A program made the position numbers and the translations under genes. Below, piece after piece: positions 27,518-36,321 of a stretch of DNA of 64,000 bases. The notes below the pieces were generated by a model. The model was not told where the DNA came from. It ran no database searches and was given only the letters and a program-made list of their open reading frames with translations. The first letter of the stretch is position 1. The number at the start of each line of letters is the position of its first letter. The stretch is from a bacterium M00.F.Ca.ET.205.01.1.1 (lineage in GTDB: Bacteria; Pseudomonadota; Alphaproteobacteria; Rhizobiales; Rhizobiaceae): positions 1 to 64,000 of the forward strand of contig SRUQ01000008.1 of NCBI GenBank assembly GCA_004791255.1. The letters run 5' to 3'.

Positions 27518-28267
27518 TCACGGCACGAGTGTCGTGATCTCGTGGTCAGGCAAGGTCGGACGGAGCCGCGCCTTGCGTCTTTGCTTTGGAGTGTTTTCGT
27601 TCGAAAGCCGCCGTTCGAGGAACTGGGTCGCTTTTACGGCGAGCGTCGTGAGCGCCAGATAAATCGCTCCTGCGACGATGAAGACCTCGTAGGGCGCGAA
27701 GGTAGCCGACACAATCTGTCTCGCCATGCCGGTTAACTCGAGCAGCGTTACCGTGCTTGCCAGCGATGAGCCCTTGATCATCCCCACGACTTCGTTTCCG
27801 TAAGCCGGAAGCGAAATCCGGAAAGCAATCGGAAAGGTGACAAGGCGGGCGATCTGCAAGCGTTTCAGGCCAAGCGCCTTTGCGGCCTCAATGATACCGG
27901 TCGGCACGGACTGGAGACCGCGGCACAGGATTTCGGTCGTGTGCGCCGCGCTGTTCAGCGAAAAGGTGAACAGGGCGCACCAGAGAGGGTCTTTAAGGAT
28001 CACCCAGAAGACGCTGGCGCGCACAGCCTCGATCTGGCTCAAACCATAATAGAGCAAGAAGAGCTGAACCAGCATCGGCGTACCGCGGATGACATAGGTG
28101 TAGGCCAGCACCGCGAAAGAGAGGCTTGGGCGTCCAAACGCGCGAGCGAACGCCAGCGGCACCGACAGAAGAAATCCGGTCGCCAGCGACAGGACTGTGA
28201 GGATCAAGGTGAGCCCGATTCCTGAGGGCAGAACCCGTAGGGCGTCGAACATCAAGCCAAAGTTCAT
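27518..28267 (-). CDS. Polar amino-acid ABC permease (HisM/OccM type)
   Basis: The 249-residue inner-membrane protein has the His/Glu/Gln/Arg permease signature: IGLTLILTVLSLATGFLLSV, YTYVIRGTPMLVQLFLLYYG and the EAA loop GIIEAAKALGLKRLQIARLV. About five membrane helices are visible. The ATG at 28267 is chosen because homology starts there, although the frame is open far upstream through the other permease. The C-terminal tail (RRLSNENTPKQRRKARLRPT) is longer and more basic than usual. Confidence 0.85.
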   Translation of the reverse strand: MNFGLMFDALRVLPSGIGLTLILTVLSLATGFLLSVPLAFARAFGRPSLSFAVLAYTYVIRGTPMLVQLFLLYYGLSQIEAVRASVFWVILKDPLWCALFTFSLNSAAHTTEILCRGLQSVPTGIIEAAKALGLKRLQIARLVTFPIAFRISLPAYGNEVVGMIKGSSLASTVTLLELTGMARQIVSATFAPYEVFIVAGAIYLALTTLAVKATQFLERRLSNENTPKQRRKARLRPTLPDHEITTLVP

Positions 28268-28278
28268 GGTGGCGCCCC

Positions 28279-28938
28279 CTATCGACCGAATGCGGGATAG
28301 CGCCGCTCCGCCAACCGGATCGACAGCAAGGTGATCGTCGTCAGGGAGAGATAGAAAGCGGATGCTGCAAGGTAGAAGGTCAACGGCGCGCGCAAGGATC
28401 CGGCGCCGACATAGGCAACGCGCATGATGTCGGTCAGGCCGACAACAGAGACCAGTGCCGTATCCTTGAAGAGCGATATCCAAAGATTGCCATAGGCCGG
28501 CAGCGCGAGCCTCAGCATCTGCGGACCGACAATGAACATCCACCGCTGCCAAGCATTTAGTCCAAGCGACTTCGCTGCTTCGGTCTGCCCCCCTGGCACC
28601 GCCGCAATGGCACCGCGGAAAACTTCGGTCGCATAGCCGCTGAAGACAACAGTCAGCGCGATGACTCCTGCGGTGAAAGCGTTCACCTCCACATACCTGC
28701 CCGCGAGTTTGCTCGCGAAGGTGGTTCCGCCGAAATAGATGAGCAGGATTATGAGGAGTTCTGGAACGCCCCGAACCACTGTCGTGTAAGCCGTCACGAC
28801 ATTTTTGAAACGGGCTGGAGGCAAGCCTTTCGAGATGGCCAACAGCAGGCCGAATACGGTGCCGAGGAACCCACTAACAAGAGCAAGGCCAATGGTAACC
28901 ATGAAGGCGGCAGCGAATTGAGCAGCAAAACCGCCCAT
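28279..28938 (-). CDS. Polar amino-acid ABC permease (HisQ/OccQ type)
   Basis: The first gene of the transporter operon. The 219-residue protein has FMVTIGLALVSGFLGTVFGL, YTTVVRGVPELLIILLIYFG and the EAA loop GGQTEAAKSLGLNAWQRWMF. A GGATGAG site lies four bases before the ATG at 28938; an in-frame ATG nine bases upstream is possible. With the second permease it would form the membrane heterodimer. No ATPase gene is found on either side, so the system must borrow one or is incomplete. Confidence 0.85.
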   Translation of the reverse strand: MGGFAAQFAAAFMVTIGLALVSGFLGTVFGLLLAISKGLPPARFKNVVTAYTTVVRGVPELLIILLIYFGGTTFASKLAGRYVEVNAFTAGVIALTVVFSGYATEVFRGAIAAVPGGQTEAAKSLGLNAWQRWMFIVGPQMLRLALPAYGNLWISLFKDTALVSVVGLTDIMRVAYVGAGSLRAPLTFYLAASAFYLSLTTITLLSIRLAERRYPAFGR

Positions 28939-29351
28939 GAGACTCATCCATCGGTTCGCAGTCTCGCAATCTATGCCGCGTCTTTCCACGACACATCCAC
29001 GGCTTTTCACCTGATATTGCGAAATCTACTAAGGAGCATCCTGCAATAGATTTGCTGGATTTCCTCTAAATTACCGACACTGCCTATTCATTCAATCTAT
29101 AACTTTCAGAATTTTTGCTATAACGGCTGATTATATACGCTATCCCCCCAAACGATCTGAAAGCGAGAGACTGCTACTCGTCTGGCCAAGCCAAGACCGT
29201 GCAGGTTGAGAGAATTTATTTCCCGACACGTCTTGCGATCCCCACAGTCGGCGCCGCGCCAGCAGATTTTCAAGAGCCGCTTTGGTGCCGCAGGGCAAGA
29301 ATCCTCACGATGGCATAAGAGCTGACTTCGCTAGCCGAGTCCGCGTTTCGC
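28939..29351. other. AT-rich promoter region of the amino-acid ABC operon
   Basis: About 410 bases without a gene, clearly more AT-rich than the surroundings (especially 29,040-29,140). A minus-strand TATAAT at 29130-29135 is a possible -10 element for the transporter operon; I see no good -35 at the right distance. The low GC suggests a regulated promoter or an imported segment. Confidence 0.4.
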
Positions 29352-29573
29352 CTACTTTGCCTTCGGGGGCGGGCAAAATAGCGTGGCCGGATCGCTCTCA
29401 AGCACCTTTGCGATCTTCTCCGCCACGTTGAGGGAAGGGTTCTTTTGCCCTCGCTCTATACCGCCCATGTAGCTGTACGCAAGGCCAGCCTCGGTTGCCA
29501 GGGCTTCAAGGGTCATGCCGCGCGCCTTCCGGACTCTACGAACGTTTGCTCCAAAAATCTCCGTAAGGCGCAT
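29352..29573 (-). CDS. Short XRE/Cro-type regulator
   Basis: A 73-residue single-domain helix-turn-helix protein: FGANVRRVRKARGMTLEALA, then TEAGLAYSYMGGIERGQKNP and SLNVAEKIAKVLESDPATLF. This is a canonical Cro/C1 fold with no effector domain. It is divergent from the LysR gene at 29754 and a perfect 16-bp palindrome lies between them. It may repress itself and the LysR gene. An AGGAGG sequence lies upstream but too far for this ATG; no other in-frame start is available. Confidence 0.8.
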   Translation of the reverse strand: MRLTEIFGANVRRVRKARGMTLEALATEAGLAYSYMGGIERGQKNPSLNVAEKIAKVLESDPATLFCPPPKAK

Positions 29574-29608
29574 GCGCGCATAGGCACAAGCAAACCCTCC
29601 TCTTTACC

Positions 29609-29624
29609 AGTCACTATAGTGACT
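29609..29624. promoter_or_regulatory. Perfect 16-bp palindrome (candidate operator)
   Basis: AGTCACTATAGTGACT is an exact palindrome in the divergent intergenic region between the short XRE gene (start at 29573) and the LysR gene (start 29754). Its centre contains TATAGT, which could act as a -10 element in either direction. The position 36 bases from the XRE start fits an autoregulatory operator. Confidence 0.55.
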
Positions 29625-29753
29625 ATATGGTGATGGATTCGGAGCTTGCTTGGCGACTTGAGTTTTAAGGCGCTCGGCCCCGAACCAATTCTCAGCTCGG
29701 TCCGCCAAGTCAATTCACAGTGGCTCGGGCGTTCTCGAGAAAAAGGGCGCAAA

Positions 29754-30719
29754 ATGGAGTTGCTGCAGAGCGGCTTGAAGCTCCGACAATTGCAGGTCTT
29801 TCGTCAGGTGTTGTGGACCGGATCGACGAGACAGGCAGCTGCTGCGCTCGGGATAAGCCAACCTGCGGTCAGCCAGCACGTGAAGCAGCTCGAGGCTGCC
29901 CTCGGCATTGCTCTTTTCGAAAGGTCGAGCAACCGCATCATCCCGTCGAGGAAGGCCTGGGAGCTTCTGCGCAACGTGGAATTGGCCCTGACTTCCATGG
30001 ACCGCCTGGAAGCGTCGATCTTCGCGATAAAGAACGATGAGAAGCAGCGGATCGCAATTGCTGCACCCGCCGTCTTCGGTTTCGTGACATTGCCGAAGGT
30101 CGTAGCAACTATCCGCTCGAAGACGGCTTCGAGTGTCCGGTCAATTTCGGGAAACTACGAGCAGGTGGGTGAGCATATCCTGTCTGGGCGGGCAGATCTT
30201 GGAATCTCGAGGTTGCCCCTGGATCCCCGGCTGTTTGAATGGGCACCGATCGGTTCGGCACGCAATGTGTGCATCTTCAACCCCAAGCATCGTTTCTCAA
30301 AGAAATCATGTGTCGAGGCGCACGACCTGGAAGGGGAAAAGATCGTCGACATCGACCCTCAGTTTGCGTCGCATCAAATGAACTTCAACGCGCTGCGCTT
30401 CGCCGGGATCGAGCCGGACATACTGGTGGAATACGATTGCAATGGTTACGAGGTCGGCTTCGTCTCGGCCGGTCTCGGCGTTTCCATCACCAACGAAATC
30501 ATCGCCCGCGAATATGCGGCGTTCGAGCTGGAAGCAAAGCCGGTGGAGCCCTCGGCCCTCTATCACTACGTTGCGGTCTGGCAGAAAGGCAGGGTCTTTT
30601 CCAACGTGTTGGAAGTCTCTCTCGAGGCAATCCTGTCGGCCTTTCATCCGGCGGCGCAAAGTGGACCTACTGTTCTCCCGATACACGCCGCTGCCCGCGG
30701 TGCTGACCGTTCCTCCTAA
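29754..30719 (+). CDS. LysR-family transcriptional regulator
   Basis: A winged helix-turn-helix lies at the N-terminus (LKLRQLQVFRQVLWTGSTRQ, then AAAALGISQPAVSQHVKQLE), followed by the effector domain from about residue 95 (KQRIAIAAPAVFGFVTLPKV, GRADLGISRLPLD, GYEVGFVSAGLGVSITN). The 321 residues include a C-terminal extension beyond the usual length. The ATG at 29754 follows GAGAAAAAGGG; the longer frame from 29646 has no ribosome-binding site. Its target may be the amino-acid ABC operon whose upstream region lies across the XRE gene; this is inference. It converges on the trb operon end. Confidence 0.85.
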   Translation: MELLQSGLKLRQLQVFRQVLWTGSTRQAAAALGISQPAVSQHVKQLEAALGIALFERSSNRIIPSRKAWELLRNVELALTSMDRLEASIFAIKNDEKQRIAIAAPAVFGFVTLPKVVATIRSKTASSVRSISGNYEQVGEHILSGRADLGISRLPLDPRLFEWAPIGSARNVCIFNPKHRFSKKSCVEAHDLEGEKIVDIDPQFASHQMNFNALRFAGIEPDILVEYDCNGYEVGFVSAGLGVSITNEIIAREYAAFELEAKPVEPSALYHYVAVWQKGRVFSNVLEVSLEAILSAFHPAAQSGPTVLPIHAAARGADRSS

Positions 30720-30729
30720 CGGCTCCGGA

Positions 30730-30954
30730 CTAACCCTCCCGCTCATGCTTTGCCTTCGCGAAAACGCGATCCGTCGCGATGAAACGCTCGAGCATGGGCA
30801 CGATCAAGCGCAGGGGATCGGTGGAGGATTGCCCCGCTTCGCGTCCGAGAATTTCGGCATATCGGGTCAGGTCGCGATACAGCGGCGCCGGAAGCTCGAT
30901 TGTGACTTTGACAGGTTTGTCCTCGGCAATGGGGCCGAGTTTCAGCTTGGCCAT
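30730..30954 (-). CDS. DUF2274 protein, distal gene of the trb operon
   Basis: This 74-residue protein reads KLKLGPIAEDKPVKVTIELP, then APLYRDLTRYAEILGREAGQ and IVPMLERFIATDRVF, the DUF2274 pattern that regularly follows trbI in alphaproteobacterial conjugation operons. The V-T-I-E-L-P strand plus helices resembles a ribbon-helix-helix protein. The start at 30954 is one base from the trbI stop, showing translational coupling. Function unknown. Confidence 0.85.
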   Translation of the reverse strand: MAKLKLGPIAEDKPVKVTIELPAPLYRDLTRYAEILGREAGQSSTDPLRLIVPMLERFIATDRVFAKAKHEREG

Positions 30955-30955
30955 T

Positions 30956-32098
30956 TCAGCCTCCGTATGGTTCGAGCACAAGGTCGCGGGTGACAAGAAC
31001 GCGCACGGGAAAACCAGGGCGAATGTCGAGCGTCGGCGCTATCTGAAGTTGGCGCTGGACGATCTGCTGGCCAACCTGGCTGACGCTGTCGGAAGCGCCG
31101 CTGCGCAAGGCGCGCACGATATCGCTCTCCTGGCCGGACGAGCCTGCCTCCGCCCCGACGCTGAGGATGGTGGAAAGTGCCGCCGCCTTGAACAACTCGC
31201 CCCAGTGATAGTCGACGCCATCCTCAAGGCCCGCATAGCCCTGACCGTCCGCGCCAGGCTGGCGCTCAAGAACAATCGAACGGCCGTCCGGGAAAATCAG
31301 CCTGTTCCAGACAAGCAGCACGCGTTGTTGCCCGAACCCCACCCCGCTGTCGTATTGGCCAATCACTCTGGTGCCTTGCGGGATCAGAAGCGCGCGCCCT
31401 GTCGGGCTGTCGTACACGTTCTGCGTCACCTGGGCGGTGATCTGGCCTGGCAGGTCCGAACGGATACCAGTTACGAGGGCAGCCGGAATCACGGCTCCGG
31501 CCTGAAGCACATAAGGTGAAGCCGGTGGCACGACGCGATCGGGCGCGACGGTGTTGCGGTCAGCGGCTGCATTCAGGAAGGCGAGCTGCCGGTCTTGCTG
31601 CGTTTGTCCGGCAGGAGCCAGACCGGCGAGATCCTGCGCGGCAACATTTGTCTGATGTTCTGTCGTAGCGTCGGCGGCAACCCCGGTCTGGAAGAAGACC
31701 TGCGATGTTCGTGCCGCCTCTTCTTCCGCTCGCCGTCGTTGTTCGGCCTCGTCAACAGTGGGCGTCGCGATAGTCGGCGTGACAACGGGCTGCCCCCTGT
31801 TCTGGGCGTCGAGAATCGGACGGCCGAGATCTCCGGGCAGCGGCGGCCCAAGGATCGGGCCGGTATAGTCGCGTGGCAGGTTGGCCAGCCCATCCGCCGG
31901 TTGCCGGTTGGAAGTCGAAAAGAGTTCCTCGCCATGAGAGTCTGTCTCGCGCGTCTGCAGGGCGTATATCAGCGCGCCGCCAATGCCGAGCGACGCGACG
32001 AAGGCGACGCCGGCGAGCACCTTGCGCGACAGGCGGGTCACTCGCGGCGGCTCGGCGCGAAGCCGCATGGGAGAGGCCGCCGTTTCGTTCTCGTTCAT
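30956..32098 (-). CDS. trbI: TrbI, VirB10-like channel protein
   Basis: The 380-residue protein has a cytoplasmic N-terminus, one membrane helix (about residues 28-46, VLAGVAFVASLGIGGALIYA), a Pro/Gln/Ala-rich periplasmic linker, and the VirB10/TrbI C-terminal domain. That domain includes SPYVLQAGAVIPAALVTGI, LLIPQGTRVIGQYDSGVGFG and FPVRVLVTRDLVLEPY. VirB10 proteins span the envelope and couple inner-membrane energy to the outer-membrane pore of type IV secretion systems. The start overlaps trbG (ATGA). Confidence 0.95.
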   Translation of the reverse strand: MNENETAASPMRLRAEPPRVTRLSRKVLAGVAFVASLGIGGALIYALQTRETDSHGEELFSTSNRQPADGLANLPRDYTGPILGPPLPGDLGRPILDAQNRGQPVVTPTIATPTVDEAEQRRRAEEEAARTSQVFFQTGVAADATTEHQTNVAAQDLAGLAPAGQTQQDRQLAFLNAAADRNTVAPDRVVPPASPYVLQAGAVIPAALVTGIRSDLPGQITAQVTQNVYDSPTGRALLIPQGTRVIGQYDSGVGFGQQRVLLVWNRLIFPDGRSIVLERQPGADGQGYAGLEDGVDYHWGELFKAAALSTILSVGAEAGSSGQESDIVRALRSGASDSVSQVGQQIVQRQLQIAPTLDIRPGFPVRVLVTRDLVLEPYGG

Positions 32099-33156
32099 GG
32101 CTGCTCCCCTCCCCTTTGCCTGGTTGGATTGGTGACTTTCGACGCTGAACTAGAGGTCGGCATCCAAGGCAATCGATCCTTCTTGATCCCATCGCTTCGG
32201 ACGATCCTCACGGTCTGTTGTCGTTTGCCGCTGCCCAGGCGCAGTTCGGCCGCGCCGAAGAGACGGTCGACAATCAGAATGTTTTGGAAGACGCGGCTGT
32301 TGACGATCTGGGCTTCGCCGTCCGGGCCGATGACGAAGATCGGCGGCATCTCGCCCTGTACGATCCCGCGCGAGAACTCGACGTAGACGCGCCTGCCATC
32401 GTCATAGACGGTGACGGGCTTCCAGGGCGGCGTGTCACCTGTGAGACCATAGCGGTAGTTGCGCTGGACGGTGTCCGGGATCATCGGCGTGGCAGGAATA
32501 ACCTGCCGCCGATCGGTTGGCTGCGCCGGGTAGGCCCATGCCACGGCCGGCATGTAAGGCTTTTCGCCTGCCCGCAGCTCGATCATGTAGCTTCGCCGGT
32601 CGGTGGTGACCACGAGATTGGTGGTGATGTCGGCGCGCGAGGGCTTCACCAGCACGTGGACGCGCCGGGTCACGCCTGAACCGCTCTCGGTATCGCCAAT
32701 GATCCAGCGCGCGGTGTCTCCCGCCGCAATCGGGCCGCCTCCAGTCAGGTTCTCGCCGGGTTCAAGGGCGATGTCTGTTATCTGCCCGGGTGCGGCATAG
32801 ACCTGGTAGAGCGCCCCTTCGCTCCAGGGATAGATCTGGATGGCGTTGTAGTAGCCTTCGCGCCGCGGCTGGATGCGGGCGGCAGCGTTGGCGTTCTCGA
32901 CACGCGCAGTCGGTGTATCGCCAGCCGCACCCCCTAGCGTTGGCGTCCAGCCCGGCGGAATGTGGGGCGGCTTGGGTTTTTGATCGGCGGGTCCTGCCGG
33001 GACGGGTGGCAGCGGCGGCACGTAGGAATCATAAGCAATCTGTGGCGGTTTCTGGAGCGTGGCACAGCTGGTGAGTACCAATCCCGAGAGGAGTGCCGAG
33101 GCGAGTACGGATCCACGAACAGCTGGAAACGCGACGGTAGGCAGTGCGAGGCTCAT
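32095..33156 (-). CDS. trbG: TrbG, VirB9-like outer-membrane complex lipoprotein
   Basis: The 353-residue protein has a lipoprotein signal with lipobox LTSC (Cys31), a Pro-rich linker, and the VirB9/TrbG body. Motifs include VENANAAARIQPRREGYYNA, IQIYPWSEGALYQVYAAPGQ, ITDIALEPGE, RRSYMIELRAGEKPYMPAVA and VYVEFSRGIVQGEMPPIFVI. It forms the outer ring of the mating channel with TrbI. It overlaps trbF at its start and trbI at its end by four bases each. Confidence 0.95.
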   Translation of the reverse strand: MSLALPTVAFPAVRGSVLASALLSGLVLTSCATLQKPPQIAYDSYVPPLPPVPAGPADQKPKPPHIPPGWTPTLGGAAGDTPTARVENANAAARIQPRREGYYNAIQIYPWSEGALYQVYAAPGQITDIALEPGENLTGGGPIAAGDTARWIIGDTESGSGVTRRVHVLVKPSRADITTNLVVTTDRRSYMIELRAGEKPYMPAVAWAYPAQPTDRRQVIPATPMIPDTVQRNYRYGLTGDTPPWKPVTVYDDGRRVYVEFSRGIVQGEMPPIFVIGPDGEAQIVNSRVFQNILIVDRLFGAAELRLGSGKRQQTVRIVRSDGIKKDRLPWMPTSSSASKVTNPTRQRGGEQP

Positions 33157-33842
33157 TGGCTCATCTCCCGCGACCAGTTGATGGCGTTGACGTAGATGCC
33201 GAGCGGGTTCACCCGAAGCCGTTCGGTGTCATGCGGCGGCTGGACCACGATTGTGAGGATCGCGGTCCAGTGCTCCGTGGTGGAAAGCTGACCGCTTTCG
33301 TAACGACGCTCGGTCCAGGCGATGCGGAAGGAGTCCGCGGAGGCACGGATGACCGAAGACACCTCGACCGCCACCTGCTGCTTGCCGACTTTGGAAAAGG
33401 GGTCGTTTGCGCGGGCATAATCATTGAGCGCCGTCGCACCCTGGTCGGTCGTCCATTCATAGGCGCGCAGCCAATTTTGGCGCACGATGATCGGATCGGC
33501 CGGGATCGATCGCACCTGCTCCACGAAGCGGGCGAGGTGCCAGGCGATCTGCGGATCGGTCGGCTTGTAGTCGGCAGTCGCCGGCGCGACCGTCTGCGCC
33601 TGTCCGAGCGCATCGACCTGGACCACCCACGGCACCACCGATCCTCGCGCTGCCATCCATACGACCGAGCAAGCGAGGCCAGCCGAGAGGATCAGCGATC
33701 CGAAGGCCATGTACCGCCAGTTCCTGGCTTGCAAGCGGGCGGAACCGATGCGCTCGTCCCAGATCTGCTGCGCCTTCTGATAGGGCGTCTCCGGTTGAGG
33801 TGATTTGCCGTAGTGGACGGCGGGTCGTCGAAAGATGTTCAT
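33153..33842 (-). CDS. trbF: TrbF, VirB8-like inner-membrane assembly factor
   Basis: The 229-residue protein has YQKAQQIWDERIGSARLQAR, a membrane helix at about residues 48-68 (FGSLILSAGLACSVVWMAAR), and the VirB8-like periplasmic domain (VRSIPADPIIVRQNWLRAYE, TAILTIVVQPPH, LRVNPLGIYVNAINWSREM). It nucleates assembly of the secretion channel at the inner membrane. It begins three bases after the trbL stop and overlaps trbG at its end. Confidence 0.95.
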   Translation of the reverse strand: MNIFRRPAVHYGKSPQPETPYQKAQQIWDERIGSARLQARNWRYMAFGSLILSAGLACSVVWMAARGSVVPWVVQVDALGQAQTVAPATADYKPTDPQIAWHLARFVEQVRSIPADPIIVRQNWLRAYEWTTDQGATALNDYARANDPFSKVGKQQVAVEVSSVIRASADSFRIAWTERRYESGQLSTTEHWTAILTIVVQPPHDTERLRVNPLGIYVNAINWSREMSQ

Positions 33843-33845
33843 TGG

Positions 33846-35222
33846 TCATTTGCCTTCGGAGAGAGAAATCGATGTGCCGCTGCCGTGGGCTTCGCCGGCA
33901 CGCACGGCGTGCGCTGTGGTCTGGACGCCATGAGAGAGTTGCTGTGATCGCTGCATACGTTTGGCCCAGTCCGGCTGGCCCTTGCCCACGCTGCCCGCCT
34001 GGCCGTCGCGGCCGAATGACGGATCGCTAGCTGCACCGGCCACGCGGCCGACTGTGCCCAGGGTCGATGAGCCACCGGTTGCCTCGACGGCCGAATTGGC
34101 GCCGGAAGCGAAGCTCGACTTCATGGATTGGCTGGCGCGCGCGGCGGCGCGCTTGAGCGGCGAGGCAGCAGCTGACACACCAGCGCTCGCAACGCCACCC
34201 ATCCCGGAGGCGATGCCGGCGGCGCCAGTCTGGCCCGCCGAACCGAGAGCATAGGCGGCAGACGCACCGCCTGCGAGAGATGAGCCGCTCCGGGCCGCCA
34301 ATGGCACTGCAGACAAAGCCGCACTTCCGCCTCGCATCGCGAGACCAGCAGTGCCGCCGGCGACGAGCGCCATGCCGCCTGCCGCGAGACCTGTTCCAAC
34401 CGCCGCTCCGGCACCAAGCTGCGGTCCACCGGAGACAAGACCGTTGGCAATGGCGGGACCCAAAATACCGAGCCCAAGCAGTGACAGCGCCGCCAGCACG
34501 ATCGCCATCGCCTGGTCGATTGTCGGGTTCTCGCCGCCGAAGCCCTGGGTGAACTCGCCAAACAGCGTCGAGCCGATGCCGATGACGACGGCAAGCACAA
34601 GCACCTTGATGCCCGATGAGATGACGTTGCCAAGCACGCGTTCGGCCATGAAGGCCGTCTTGCCGAAGAGACCGAAGGGGATGAGAACGAAGCCTGCCAG
34701 CGTCGACAGCTTGAACTCGATCAGGGTGACGAAAAGCTGCACGGCCAGGATGAAGAAGGCGAGCAGGACGAGCGCCCAGGCGAAGAGCAGGCAGGCGATC
34801 TGGATGAAGTTCTCGAAGAAGGACACGTAGCCCATCAACCCCGAGATCGCCTCAAGCAGGGGTCGTCCCGCATCGAGGCCGGTTTGCGCAACCTTGCCTG
34901 GACGAAGCAGATCCTGGACTGAAAACCCGGTGCCGCTCGCCTTCAGCCCGAGCCCGGAAAAGCTTTCGAAAACGATCCGGGCAAGGCTGTTCCAGTTGGA
35001 AATCAGGTAGGCGAAGACGCCAACGAACAGCGTCTTCTTGACCAGCCGCGCGAGAATGTCGTCATCGGCGCCCCAACTCCAGAAGAGGGCGGCGAGCGTC
35101 ACGTCAATGACGATCAGGGTGGTGGCGACAAAGGCGACTTCGCCACCAAGCAGGCCGAACCCACTGTCTATGTAACGGGTGAAGGTGGCGAGGAATTGGT
35201 CGATGACGCCGGTGTTGCCCAT
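33846..35222 (-). CDS. trbL: TrbL, VirB6-like polytopic membrane protein
   Basis: The 458-residue protein has about six to eight hydrophobic segments in residues 25-310. Family blocks include FTRYIDSGFGLLGGEVAFVA, LLRPGKVAQTGLDAGRPLLE and IEFKLSTLAGFVLIPFGLFG. The last 130 residues are a low-complexity Gly/Ala/Ser tail (AAYALGSAGQTGAAGIASGM), normal for P-type TrbL. It forms the inner-membrane portion of the DNA translocation path. Confidence 0.95.
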   Translation of the reverse strand: MGNTGVIDQFLATFTRYIDSGFGLLGGEVAFVATTLIVIDVTLAALFWSWGADDDILARLVKKTLFVGVFAYLISNWNSLARIVFESFSGLGLKASGTGFSVQDLLRPGKVAQTGLDAGRPLLEAISGLMGYVSFFENFIQIACLLFAWALVLLAFFILAVQLFVTLIEFKLSTLAGFVLIPFGLFGKTAFMAERVLGNVISSGIKVLVLAVVIGIGSTLFGEFTQGFGGENPTIDQAMAIVLAALSLLGLGILGPAIANGLVSGGPQLGAGAAVGTGLAAGGMALVAGGTAGLAMRGGSAALSAVPLAARSGSSLAGGASAAYALGSAGQTGAAGIASGMGGVASAGVSAAASPLKRAAARASQSMKSSFASGANSAVEATGGSSTLGTVGRVAGAASDPSFGRDGQAGSVGKGQPDWAKRMQRSQQLSHGVQTTAHAVRAGEAHGSGTSISLSEGK

Positions 35223-35224
35223 GC

Positions 35225-35551
35225 CTATCGCGCCTCCGACGAGGTCGCATCTTTCGGCGCGGTGACCGGCCCGGATGCCGAGGTCGCAAATGGCGATTTG
35301 GAACCGAGGAAACGGTCACGCTGTTCAGCCCACAAGCGCAAACAGTCGCCGTCGCGCAAAGCAGCCCCGCCGAGGGTCTGGCAGCGGCGAAGACCTTCAC
35401 GCAGCGTGGTGAGCGACAGAGCAGCCCTCGGCATCCCGGTAACCGCGGTGACCGACTTTTCCTCCTTCCGGTTCATCTCGACCGCGGTCGCCGTGACGGC
35501 GATCGCGACGAAAATGACAGCGACGACGCGGGCGAGTGACTTGCCATCCAC
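35225..35551 (-). CDS. TrbK-type entry-exclusion protein (TrbK-alt)
   Basis: The 108-residue protein has a single N-terminal membrane helix (VVAVIFVAIAVTATAVEMNR) and a periplasmic part with two conserved Cys in LREGLRRCQTLGGAALRDGD followed by CLRLWAEQRDRFL. Position between trbJ and trbL and this Cys pattern identify the alternative TrbK family. In related systems such proteins prevent redundant mating between cells that already carry the element. The assignment rests on context more than on a proven function. Confidence 0.85.
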   Translation of the reverse strand: MDGKSLARVVAVIFVAIAVTATAVEMNRKEEKSVTAVTGMPRAALSLTTLREGLRRCQTLGGAALRDGDCLRLWAEQRDRFLGSKSPFATSASGPVTAPKDATSSEAR

Positions 35552-35562
35552 GGTCGGAACCC

Positions 35563-36321
35563 TCAGCGATTGAACATTGCGGCATTGCCGGCCTGGTAGC
35601 CGGAGCCGGGGGTGAGGAAGCGACGGCGCTGCTCGCGGCCCTGGTCGGCGGCGGCGGTACGTTCCGCCTCAGTCAGTGACTGGGCGCGACCGTTGGCGGC
35701 GACAACGGCGGTGAGGTCGGCAAGCTGCTGCGCCTGCAGCGCGAGGAGCTGGTTGCCGGCCTGCGTCGCCTGCAGCGCGCCGGTCGCTGATTGGCTGGCG
35801 CCGACAAGCGCCGACATTTGCGTGCGATTGGTGTCGATGTTTCCAACGACGCCTGCCTGCACGCGCATGGCGTCCTGCAGGCCGCCAACGGTGTTTTGCC
35901 AGCGCGAGCGCGCATCCGTGACGAGTTGCTGGTCGGAAGTGGAGAGAGAGACGCTGCCATATTGCTGCTGGAACGCCTTGTCGATCTGCTGGACGTCGAA
36001 GGCGACGTTCTGCGCCTGGCTGAGGAGTTGCTGAGTGCGCTGCACCGATTGCTGCAACTGCTGCAGCGAGGAGAAGGGCAGGCTCGCGAGATTGCGGGCC
36101 TGGTTGATCAGCATCTGGGCCTGGTTCTGCAGCGATGTGATCTGGTTGGTGATCTGCTGAAGCGATCGCGCCGCCGTCAGCACATTTTGCGAATAGTTGG
36201 ACGGATCAAAGACGATGAATGCCTGCGCCGGCGCAGTCACCATCAGCGAGGCCGCAACCGGTGCGGTGAGCAAGGTGGCGGCCAGCAACACAGCGCGAGA
36301 GCAGTTTCTATGGCTAGTCAT
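35563..36321 (-). CDS. trbJ: TrbJ, VirB5-like periplasmic pilus component
   Basis: The 252-residue protein has a signal peptide (residues about 1-34, ending APAQA-F) followed by IVFDPSNYSQNVLTAARSLQ, then QITNQITSLQNQAQMLINQA and long Gln-rich coiled-coil helices. GNQLLALQAQQLADLTAVVA and a closing SGYQAGNAAMFNR are typical of TrbJ. It probably caps or adheres the conjugative pilus. The start overlaps the trbE stop (ATGA). Confidence 0.95.
   Translation of the reverse strand: MTSHRNCSRAVLLAATLLTAPVAASLMVTAPAQAFIVFDPSNYSQNVLTAARSLQQITNQITSLQNQAQMLINQARNLASLPFSSLQQLQQSVQRTQQLLSQAQNVAFDVQQIDKAFQQQYGSVSLSTSDQQLVTDARSRWQNTVGGLQDAMRVQAGVVGNIDTNRTQMSALVGASQSATGALQATQAGNQLLALQAQQLADLTAVVAANGRAQSLTEAERTAAADQGREQRRRFLTPGSGYQAGNAAMFNR

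Noticed and set aside
31752..32192. Long secondary frames inside the trb operon (also around 37,048-37,935 and 37,935-38,837)
   Set aside because: They are antisense or out-of-frame shadows of trbI, trbG and trbE, which have strong family matches.
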